Assembly (NCBI RefSeq): GCF_964340395.1
Contig: NC_135554.1
Coordinates: 15,835,592 to 15,899,591 of the forward strand
Direction: 5' to 3'
DNA: 64,000 nt
Source of the DNA: Glandiceps talaboti
Lineage: Eukaryota; Hemichordata; Enteropneusta; Spengelidae
Shown: one piece after another, positions 11,216 to 21,565 of the stretch
How positions within the stretch are numbered: the first letter of the stretch is position 1
Layout: every line of letters starts with the position of its first letter
Position numbers and translations under genes: made by a program
Notes under the pieces: generated by a model
The model's database searches: none
The model's input: only the letters and a program-made list of their open reading frames with translations
What the model was told of the DNA's origin: nothing

Positions 11216-12129
11216 ACAGTTCTTGTTTGGACTTGACATGAGATTTCAAAACATGTATACAGAAACCATCTGCTGGGATTTTTTGTTAACAGAAATATGT
11301 ATACCCAGAGGTCATGGTTACCTTTTGATCATGCATCCTCAGTGATGCATAGCTGCCAAAATTAGTGTTCCCTGTGCACCCTTCCAGCATAAATAACTTC
11401 CAACCACCCTTCCAGCATAAATAACTTCCAACCAAATTATTCAATTATCATTTATCTATCTGAATGAATATGAATTTAAAAATTAGAGAAGTTCTGTGAG
11501 AGTGGTGTAAATATCTTATTTACTTTTGTTGGGGTAGAAATTACACCTCATCATTCATCAATTAGCTTTCAAGATCAATAACAGAATGGGGAAATAATGA
11601 GCATACTTCAAAAAATCACGGTCCAACGAAATGCTAAGGATTATGTTATCTGACTGATCACCTCTCTCTACTAATGTACAACATATGACCCCCTACCAGC
11701 TGGTCATAAGAACAGGTTAAATTCAGTATGCCCTCTATTAAAACCAATTTGGTGCACCACTGACATAGCAACTACTTGTGACCTAGCGAAATTTAGTGAT
11801 TCTCATATCCCTTATCATGGGGTGACCTGCAAGATCCAGTTTCTATCATTTTGATCCATAACATTTACATATATTATCCCATCATGAAGATCTTGAATTT
11901 TAAACTTGTTCCAAAAAAAATAATAATCGAAAATCCTAGAAAAACATCAAAAAATAGGATTTAGGGTTGTTCGTTGGTGCAGTAAGGACAGTAAATGTGT
12001 TTGTTTTTTCCACTTGACACTGGTGAGAGTAATGGATGGGGAGTACAAAAGAAACTCTTCCCAAACATTAATGTCTTGAAAATGGTCTAATGTGCACGGT
12101 ATTCTTCTTCCCACTGTAGCAAAAGCACG

Positions 12130-12235
12130 GTACAAACACCATCCTTGCCTCCTAGGGCAAACACCATCCGTGCCTCCTACGGCCAAACACCATCCTTGCC
12201 TCCTACGGCCAAACACCATCCTTGCCTCCCAGGAC
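12130..12235 (+). repeat. 25/26-bp tandem repeat, about 4 copies
   Basis: Unit containing CAAACACCATCCTTGCCTCC repeats at about 12133, 12158, 12184 and 12210 with few changes. Non-coding. Confidence 0.85.
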
Positions 12236-14311
12236 ACCATGCTTGGCAGGTTTCTACCATGCTTTAAAAGTGTTCTACCCTCCTTGAGCTTCTAGTAATC
12301 ATTGAATGACAAAATCATAATAATACTTTCACATGAAGAGAAATGGCTGATCCTCAATGTGTATGTGTTAAAATAAATACGTCAGAGTTTGTTCCAGTGT
12401 TGAAAATATGCATATTATATATGCTGATCACTATGCAAACCAATATGCAAATTACCATGTTCTTTATATGTAAATTAATTTGCAAATTAGCCACCTTTTT
12501 TGCAATCTAACCTGGGGAGAACCCTGCATGGCTTAAAGACCTATGATCCAATCCCATGACATCAGCCTCTAAATCATAAATGGTCAAAGATTCTTTACAA
12601 TTTCAGGGAATCTATCACAAATTGCAGTTCAGTATGTAGGAAACTTTGAAGTTTATTGGATTTCTCTCTGTTTTGTCAGTAACTGAAACTATTGTAACTT
12701 TTGCGTGAGAAGGATTGGCCAATGCAGTATGATAGTTTAGCTTTTGTTGGGAGGAAAGAAATGACTTTCTTTCTTTAGACAATCCACTTGATAAACCCAG
12801 TAAAGGAAAGGACATTATTCTTTTATTTGTGAACTTTTACATGACAAGGTGGGCTTTTGAAATGTAAATTATCTCTTTGTCATCAAATTTTGCTTATGAA
12901 AGCTACAATGTGTTCTAAGGTGGAAGGGATGCAATATGCCCACAGTACTGAGTAGCCCGGAAGAAAAGAAAACAAACATATGGCAGGCAGTTTGTGAGGA
13001 TATGTGGAAATAAAAAAAAAATATTGTAAAACTACTAGAAAAATCAAATTTATTTTGTGACTCTTTTTAAAATGTCCAAACTTCCTGTTGATTATTTCAC
13101 TGTGTGTGGTTAGCAGAGGTCTGTAAGCTTTGTTTTTATTTGGATGGAGGACCTCGATAAAGTGATAGGGAAAAAGGAAATATTGCTTGGTCATTTTTTG
13201 TTTTAAGTGTCATGTTGAAATCAATTATATAAAATTGATAGAAATATGCATAAGGTGAAAACTGAGTCAGAGAACCACAGAAACATAGCTGGGAGACACG
13301 AATACAGAATTGTACAAATTTTATCTGTAATTTTGTTGCGTGTAAAACTGCACCAGCGATGTCGTAGTTATGTTTTTAGTAATATAATACTGCCTGTAAA
13401 TTATTCAGCATTGTAATATTGTCATGTTATCAAAAATATGTTGTTTATGCCAAAGGCCAGAGTTAAATTTTGATTTATTTACCTGGTATTTTGTGTTGAG
13501 AATATTTGAACAGCTCTGATCAATGATGGTACCCTCTCAGGAAAGGAGGAGTTGTTCATTTTTATGAACGTTCTAAGTCAAATCTTGTGAATTATCCCCT
13601 TAGTATTTTCAATGAGTCATTTGAAGATCATTTACAAAATATAAATGAAAGTTTGAGAACTTTGTTATATGAAGCAATTTCTACAAAGATGCTGTTTTGA
13701 TAGAATATTTTGTTTGTTTATTTGAAACACTTTTGAGAATCTACATTTCAGATGTTGAAGGGACACAGAATGAGAAACTATTTTTTCTTCTTCTAAATTT
13801 TAAATGCTTACATAAAACTCATTCAGTATTGCATTTGTGTGGATTTGTGATTTGAAATGAATGTATCTCTGTACAGCATAACAAATTTATGCATGCATTT
13901 TCTCTAATGTCAACAGCAATTTTAGAGCATGCCCCAAAATTATGTAATTTGGTCGATTTGCCTCTCATATGGTTACAAGCAATGCATTATAATCATTTAA
14001 TTTGTAGAATACCAGTTTGTAATTTTTCACATGACAAAAACGACAAAAGAGAAAAACCATTTGCATCTGGATTAGTACCCCTTTAAGGTGTTAAAGGTGC
14101 ATGTGTTCATATTGAATCTGTCTGGCAACTTTAGCTATGAAGTACAATATTAATAAACCTAAGAGTATTCTTGGACAAAATGTACAATGGAAAGGATGTA
14201 TGGCTGATTTCAACAATTTGTTTATTTCTGTACTCTTCATAAATTCAGGAAAGATATTATGACTTGCTCTTTGCAAATGCATTTTAACACCTCTCCTAGT
14301 ATAGTATAGGA

Positions 14312-14575
14312 TTGTCAGTGGCTGAGTGGTTAAACCACTTGCCTCTTACCACTGCAGTCAAGGTTCGGACCCATTCAGGGTTTGATTAAATTTACCCCGC
14401 TTTAAGTAAGAAGAGTGTTGTTCAGTTTGACTTTATCGAACAATGCAGGTTTTCCCTGGGTATTCCGGTTTCCTCCTGAACTAACACTGAACCTAAGGAG
14501 CCAGTAAATAGGAATAGCTCCCCCATTGGTTATCCTGGAAAAAGATAAATGAACAAAATGAATAAATAGATAAAG
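14312..14575 (+). mobile_element. tRNA-derived SINE, full-length-like copy A
   Basis: A-box TGGCTGAGTGG at 14319-14329 and B-box GGTTCGGACCC at 14362-14372 are correctly ordered about 43 bp apart. They are followed by a body with GTAAGAAGAGTG, CAGGTTTTCCCTGGG and CCGGTTTCCTCC, and an A-rich tail with AATGAATAAATAGATAAA. The body is shared with copies at 20411 and (inverted, head missing) 58785. It is not a tRNA gene: there is no closed acceptor stem and it has a long SINE body. Confidence 0.8.
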
Positions 14576-16250
14576 TATGGAGTATAGTGCTATAGCATCA
14601 GTCACTGTATAGATGTTCTGATGGATTGGTTTTTATCAGACTTTAAAAAAAAATATCAGACAATTTCAGTTACCCTTTGAATAGAGCGCTTACAAAGTTT
14701 ACACAATTCAAGAAATATTACTGGAGATACAAAACAGTATTCTGGGTACAGCGGAACTTTTTTCTTCTGTAGGGGGAAGGTGAGCAATCCTTACGACAAG
14801 GGTCTTTCAAATCATTCTTGCTCCTACCTTCAACATGTGTGTCTCAATTATATTCATTTGACTAAAATATTAAAAATTAAGTTTTTATGGAAATTGGAAA
14901 GGTTAATTTAAATAGTTGGCAAATGTCTGCACTTTTCACATCTTGTTAGTTATATCCTTGGTGTAGGAATATACACAAAGATTTGTCGTGTCGTTCCTAA
15001 TTTACAGTATATGGTGACCACTTCAACTGTCCAAGGCAGGAAATTGAATAATATTTGGTATACAGATTCAAAAAAAAAAAAAAAAAAAAAAACCCTGAAA
15101 AAGGAAAAATCTAAAATTTATATCATGAATATCATCATACCAAGGAAATTATACTCTATCATGTTGGTCTTAGTGAGAGAAAAGAATTAATATTCAGCTA
15201 CCAAAGTTTATATTATGCAGTTTATCCTTCATCTGTTAGCTTTGTTGAATTTGAATTATGTTTCTCCTCAAAAAAAAAAATAAAAAAAAAATATACAGAT
15301 TTGCATAATTGTGAATGGTATTACCGTGTGAGTTAGGGTGTAGTGTCTTTGATATGGTAATGAGCATCATACCCTCTAACTTGCTTAGAAATGGCAGTAG
15401 ACTGGGAGAAAATACTTCAGATGAAATTATATGAAAAGAAATGTGATAGATTTGTATGAGTTATCTAGATAACATTGACTGTAATCAGATTGCTTACACA
15501 GACCAATAATAAGTGGCTGTGATGTGCACCCTTACCGTTCTGATACAATAATTATCTACTGCCCTCTGTTGTTCTTATTAGGTAGAGTATTTAAACTAAA
15601 CTGTTATTTCTCTCCGCAAAGAAAATTAAATGGATGCTATGTGCATGAGAAGTATTAAGCCAACAAGAGCTGTCACTTTATGGTATTGTTTCCATTGTTT
15701 TTTGGCAGTATTTTATTGTGTTGTTTTCTGTGTTATGAAGGTTGTCAACAAGACTAACAGGAATATTGTTTTAAGTATTTGGGTTTTGCAATAATTTCAG
15801 TGAAATACCAAAACCCAAATTATAATGAATACAAACTGATGCTCGTGTTGATGATTTTTATTTCCAAATTATCTCCACACAAACCTGAGACTTAACACCA
15901 GTAACTGGTATATTAAAATACCAAGTCAGTGATTCCTGTGGAGGATGTCCAGTGAATTTTCTTTGCCATATAGGAAAAGGAAAGTAGTTACAAAATGTAT
16001 GTCTTCTAAGAATATCAACCAAAATGAGTGTAATTTTTAAATCTGTTGATTTAATTGAATGAAAAACATGCCAATTTCTGTACAAAATGACTCCAACATT
16101 ATGTGGTCTTAGACTTGGTATAACCTGCAAGAGCCCAGAGATATGTGCATGTGAAAATACTGAACTCTAATAATATTTAACTTATATGCTTGCTACAATG
16201 CCAGTCATATTTCACCAAGTGAACAGTTTCGGCTACAATTTAATATTGAT

Positions 16251-16705
16251 GTGTCCTGGACTACTGCTATTTTGGAGTCAAGATACAATGTTTAGTAGTC
16301 TATGTGTCCTGGACTACTGCTAATTTGGTAGTCTAGATACAATGTTTAGTAGTCTACGTGTCCTGGACTACTGCTAATGTGGTAGTCTATATACAATATT
16401 TAGTAGTCTATGTGTCCTAAACTACTGCTAATTTGGTAGTCTATATACAATGTTTAGTAGTCTATGTGTCCTAAACTACTGCTAATTTGGTAGTCTAGAT
16501 ACAATGTTTAATAGTCTGTGTGTCCTAAACTACTGCTAATTTGGTAGTCTAAATACAATGTTTAGTATTCTATGTGTCCTGGACTACTGCTAATGTGGTA
16601 GTCTATATACAATATTTAGTAGTTTATGTGTCCTAAACTACTTCTAATTTGGTAGTCTATATACAATGTTTAGTAGTCTATTTGCTCTGGACTACTGATA
16701 ATTTC
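16251..16705 (+). repeat. 54-bp minisatellite with internal dyad, 8-9 copies
   Basis: Unit starts (GTGTCCT) fall at 16251, 16304, 16358, 16412, 16466, 16520, 16574 and 16628, with a decayed ninth at 16682. The period is 53 then 54 throughout. Each unit contains TTAGTAGTC, about 11 bases, then GACTACTGCTAA (or AACTACTGCTAA), so each unit can fold into a small hairpin. Confidence 0.9.
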
Positions 16706-17702
16706 GAACCATGAAATAAGATATCTCCCATACAAAACAGTGATGATGGTAGAGCCACAGTGATGTTTCTATGTTGTATTGTTGTTCTATGGTCTTATAA
16801 TATAACTTTCTATATTTGACAGAAATGTAGGCAAAATCCTGTTGTGAAGTGATAAAAATAAATAAGATGACATTAACATGAAAAAGTGACACAAATTTAC
16901 AGAATATGAAAGTGAGATAAATTCAATAATGTTGTTTTTTTTGGTTGTGTACTGTGATCGACATTTGAGCACAGTCTATTTTGACTTTTGACGGGTTTCT
17001 TTCCCTTTCCTATAAGCAGAGGCAAGCCTGCACAAAGTGTTTCTCTATCATCAAGTTTTCTGATTGCTGTTTTAAGTAAGCTAAATGTCGCTGCAATGAC
17101 ACAGCCTCAGTTCTTTATGACCAAGTAATTTGGTCAGCTTAGTCAGGGATAAAATAAAAATGAAATTACTACAAACAAGAAGGGGAAAGTGTTGATGTGG
17201 TCAAAATAAAATTAATGGGGTTGATGTACAGAAATTACAGTATCTTGAATCCTGTGACTTTCCTGTAAAAGTGTCTCCTGGAAGATAAGTCAAAACTGTT
17301 TTTCATGGCTGTATGTTAAAATGTCAGTGTGTAATTCTTGTTACTTGAAATAGAATTTGACTACTTGGCACGTCATTTGAATAATGATCATTTGATTTCT
17401 TGATGGACACTCAGATTTCCACACCATGTGCTGTATACGCATTACTTTATGCGTTCAGATCAACATAATTTGTCAGTCGGTACGTAACCTGAACATAGTA
17501 TGAGTTGTTATATTTTCTATCAAAGTCACTCTGACCTGATAAATATATTCAATGAGAAGAAAGTTGATTGCTTACAAGACTTTCTACACAATTAAACATA
17601 GTCTCTAATTAAGGAAGAAAATTATCAAAAAAGTAAGATACGAATGGAGACTCCTTATTCGTGCTATCGTTTGCAAACATTAGATGTCACATGTTAAGTG
17701 AA

Positions 17703-17715
17703 AGGTCAGAGGTCA
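17703..17715 (+). promoter_or_regulatory. Perfect DR1 nuclear-receptor motif
   Basis: AGGTCAGAGGTCA: two exact AGGTCA half-sites in direct repeat with a one-base spacer, the element bound by RXR heterodimers and HNF4-type receptors. Location: intron 4. A second perfect DR1 lies inverted at 61978. Function is inferred. Confidence 0.45.
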
Positions 17716-18544
17716 CTGTGATGTTCCAGAGAACATTATCTCTTCCTTTGAAGGCCACTCATGTACATACATAGATGTCATGGGTACTGTTATTATAGAG
17801 TGTTAACAATCTGAACTAAGGACAACAGTTCAATTGTATTTAATCTAGTATCAGTGGTAATCCAGTATAGTTTGAAATTCTACATGGCAGATTACAGATA
17901 TGCAAATGAGATCATGTAGCCATTTGTAGATTGCTACTCTTGTATTTGAATATATTTGCATAATATTGTAGATTTGTGTATGGAAGTAGACTGGTAACTA
18001 AAAGGTTAACAAGTAGATATCAGTGCTTGTGAAATAATTTGAAGTCCAGACAATTTTGATCTTGAGATAATTACAATGAAATATAGATTGTCAATGTAGA
18101 TGAAGAAGCCTGATAGGGCTGAACAACACAACGTATCTTACAGTCAATGTAGAAATAAAATGTTGAAGATTTGATAAGGAATGTAGATGGCAAAGTATAG
18201 CTTAGAGGAAAGATTTGTTGTGTACATTGTTAAAAACATTTATTAGTATTACTCAGTGTTCAGTTTATGTTGCAGGAGTAGAAACACTATAAAGTACAAC
18301 TGTGGGGAAAAGGAGATACAAGATAGTAAATATAGGGAAATATAAATATGGTATTATTTTTGGCCTTGAAAATCAATATATAACAGACATTTCAAGCCAT
18401 GGCTAGTTCTTAGTGTAATGACTATATCAGTATTGGAATTAGTGGAACCACACAACCTATACTGGGGATATAGAATTGGGACTAACACCAGACATTCTCA
18501 GTGGGTACTATGGTTGAAACTCACCTTGACATATGTAGACAGTT

Positions 18545-18577
18545 GGTGGGTGGGTGGGGTGGGTGGGGGGTGGGGGC
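18545..18577 (+). repeat. G-rich tract, strong G-quadruplex motif
   Basis: Successive GGG, GGG, GGGG, GGG, GGGGGG and GGGGG runs separated by single T bases. This meets the usual four-tract quadruplex rule on the sense strand several times over. Confidence 0.7.
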
Positions 18578-18619
18578 AATTGGAAATATGAAGATTTATA
18601 TAACATGATCATTTGTTAG

Positions 18620-19210
18620 TGTCAAAATCAATTCATCACAATCATACAATACAATTAATCTATTTATCAGTTAATTCACAAATCTAATAATTTATCAATC
18701 TATCAAATAATAAATCTAGCAGGCAATCAATCAGTCAACCAACCAGCCAATCAATCAATCAACAAATCAAGTAATCAATAAATTTATCAGTCAGCAAATT
18801 TCTCAATCGATCAATCAATAAATCTAGCTATCAATCAGTCAGTAAATCTATCAATCAATCAATAAATTAATGTCGCCAAACCAACAAGTCAACAAAGTGA
18901 TTAATCAAATCAATTAATCAACAAATCTAGCAACCAGACAACATATCTTGCTATCAATCAATCAATCAATCAATCAAATCAATCAAATTCAATCAAATAA
19001 TCTGTGATTTAGTCAATCACAAATCAATCACCCAATGTAGCAATCAATTAGTCAACAAATCTGTCAATCAAATCAATCGCCCAACAAATCTAGCTGTATC
19101 AATCATGAATCAGGCTATCATTCGATAAAATCAATTAATCAACTAATATAGCAATCAATCAATCAATAAATATATCAATCAGCAAATCTGTCAATCAATC
19201 AATCAATCAT
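18620..19210 (+). repeat. Degenerate CAAT-rich (TCAA/ATCA)n tract, about 0.6 kb
   Basis: Dominated by CAATCAAT and AATCTAGCAATCAATC variants with no single fixed period. It looks like an old, much-mutated tetranucleotide satellite with pure runs remaining near 18955-18975 and 19156-19205. It contains many apparent CCAAT/ATTGG-like words as a by-product. Confidence 0.85.
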
Positions 19211-19381
19211 TTAGAAAATGAATCAATTGGCAAGTAATCATCAGACATTGACGCTTGTCACTTTTATTCATTTTATGCGTGCATATATGATATAGATTTG
19301 ATAGCAATCGGTTTTTACTATTTATTATTCAGAGAAAAGACATCAAATGTAGAATTCTATGAACTGTTCCAAAGTTCACCT

Positions 19382-19490
19382 TACGTCACACAGGTCCAAG
19401 TCAAAGATAACTATTAGTTCATTTTGGGTGACACCCTACGTCACACAGGTCCAAGTCAAAAATAACTATTAGTTCACTTTGGGTGAGACT
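19382..19490 (+). repeat. 55-bp tandem duplication
   Basis: TACGTCACACAGGTCCAAG and AACTATTAGTTCA are repeated at a 55-bp offset with only a few changes. Confidence 0.85.
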
Positions 19491-19862
19491 TTACATCATC
19501 CAAAATACAAGTTGCTGAGGTCAGAGTCCTAGTTACATATAGTTATCAAGATTAACTTTATTTCAAGAATATTCATCAATAAACATTGCAGAAAAACTGT
19601 AGTAAAATAGTTCGAGAACTTATACTGTTGGTAAGTTTGAACTTTGACCTTAGTGTCCTTGACAAAAACACTGTATTGTTTGGCTGTCGTTCTTGTACCA
19701 GTACATGTTGATGAATTATTGTATTTTTATGTCTAACTATATATAAATAGAGACACATAGATGTCATGACAAAGACAGACAATTTTATATACTTTATAAA
19801 GTACAAGTGGGAAATTGTTATGGAGCATTTTTGGCTTATTATAACTATTTCTGATTTGCAAA

Positions 19863-20004
19863 GTTATAACACACAAGCAGACCAAATTTTTTTAGCATTG
19901 AGCTTTCGGTCTGTCTTGGTTGATGATCCTCATCAGAGTGACAATTTCCATAGTTACAGCTGATCCACTAGGTGGACCACTTCGAACTGCTTGTGGGTTA
20001 TAAC
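19863..20004. mobile_element. Foldback/MITE-like element with 18-bp inverted ends
   Basis: Left end GTTATAACACACAAGCAG (19863-19880) is the inverted repeat of 19987-20004 with one mismatch, enclosing 106 bp. The interior carries GAGCTTTCGGTCTG and GATCCTCATCAGAG, a phrase I associate with invertebrate DNA transposon ends. No clear target duplication is seen at these borders, so the true ends may lie further out: ATAACTATTTCTG also recurs on both sides (about 19840 and 20050). Confidence 0.5.
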
Positions 20005-20410
20005 CTATGGAGATTATTTGATTTACCAAGCTGATGAATATTTTGGGTCATAACTATTTCTGCAAATGACATTTATGTGTATGAAAATATGTATGAACAA
20101 AAAACAAAAAAATTACGGCATGGATTTTGTTCATCAAACCATTATAATCAAATAAAAATAGAAAACCGTTTACCTTTTGTAAAGATGTATTTTATGACTG
20201 GAATTGAAAACACATGTAGGTATGTCTGTGGTATCATGTAGAATATTAAACAATGAATATTTTAGAATAGGCAGTTTCTGTAATGTGATTTTTTTCTGAA
20301 CTGTCCTAGTCATCCATTTGATAATAATAAATTACCAATTGATGAGAATCAAGTGATTGTAATGAACACTTGTACAATGATAACGGTAGGGTTTTAAATA
20401 GGGTTGTTGG

Positions 20411-20615
20411 GTTTTCGGTGGCCGAGCAGTTAGCTCTACGTCTCTTACCTCTACAGTCTGGGTTTTGAACCTACCTAGCCCTGTCTGTGTTTGATTAAAA
20501 AAAATTCACCAGGTATGTATGTAAGAAGGGTGATGCTCAGTTTGACCCTGTCAAACTAGGCAAGTTTTCCCCCAGGTACTACGGCTCCCTCATGCTTCAA
20601 CAATGCCAGGGCCGT
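20411..20615 (+). mobile_element. tRNA-derived SINE, copy B
   Basis: A-box TGGCCGAGCAG at 20419-20429 and decayed B-box GGTTTTGAACC at 20461-20471 are followed by the same body as copy A (GTAAGAAGGGTGATGCTCAG, CAAGTTTTCCCCCAGG). It is more diverged and lacks the A-rich tail of copy A. Confidence 0.75.
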
Positions 20616-21234
20616 TACCTTGCTATAATGGTACAAAGTGGAATATTGTTACATGACATCGTGCTATGGTATAGTAATGCTAAGATATATGGCATGACAG
20701 TAGTGGACTTGCCAGGACATAATAACAAACAGATGCTATGACATTTGCATACATGTATGCAATAATATTTTCGATATTGTACTGCAGTATAAATGCCAAT
20801 ACTGTAGTATGCACCAATGCAAGTAATCACTGCTACATATGTTATAATGAACAGTTCGTACTAAATAGCATATGTTAGCATGGCATTGTAGTTAGCTTTC
20901 CGTGTGGATATGCATGTACCATTACACAATAATCAGTGTATTACATACAAGTCACATATGATATATATATATATAGTTGAGAAGATTAAAGTATTCCAAA
21001 GTGAAGCATAGAGTTTACAAGATTCGTATTGTGACGAGATATTGTCTTTTCTTGGTAACTTCTTCATTTCATTGTCACTGTCAGACCAGTGTGTCATAAA
21101 TCATATATGCATTATATGTGAAATGTGAATTTCATATGAATAGTTCATGTATTCCATCTGAGTCTTTTTTCACCAATATTTCAGTAGCACTTTTGTTTTC
21201 ATTTTAAGCAAATAATATTGTGTATATATGTAGA

Positions 21235-21565
21235 TGTTATTCCCCCAAAATTTTCTTTGTACAGCCAAGGAAAATATGAGTGACTTAAGGGGCTTTGTCA
21301 CTACGAGTTGCTTGTATTTTCTGGCCGAATGAAGAAAAATATTGGTGAATAACATAAATATACCAACGCTAGTAATATAAAAGAAAATCAGGGAAAGTGA
21401 TGGCAATTTTGAACATTTTGACTCGTATTTTGGACACAGCAGAACCAGTGACGTAGTAGACACACGTTGTCATGACATGGATGCACTCTGTCATGCCGAG
21501 AACAACCGGAATATATATTCCATATTTTTTGTTCAACTTGGCTCATGCATGGTATAATGCAGTTT
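21235..21565 (-). mobile_element. Dispersed ~320-bp repeat, copy 2 (inverted relative to copy 1)
   Basis: The minus strand matches 8597-8925 over most of its length, with indels; an extra ~25 bp is inserted near 21480-21505. Copies 1 and 2 lie about 12.3 kb apart in opposite orientation within the same intron, so their transcripts could pair. No coding capacity. Confidence 0.65.

Larger units (their letters stand above)
5471..14310 (+). other. Intron 4, first part: AT-rich, repeats only
   Basis: This part of the 40.5-kb intron 4 has no recognisable gene. Small tandem duplications occur at 6140-6215, 6683-6754, 11371-11432 and 12130-12235. The 51/55-bp minisatellite, one copy of the dispersed repeat pair, a degenerate tRNA-like element and an AAAT microsatellite are listed separately. 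A 12-bp inverted repeat (10606-10617 with 10661-10672) encloses AT-rich sequence. Confidence 0.6.

Noticed and set aside
14312-14400. tRNA gene
   Set aside because: A and B boxes are present but no acceptor stem or cloverleaf closes, and the sequence continues into a SINE body shared with two other copies.
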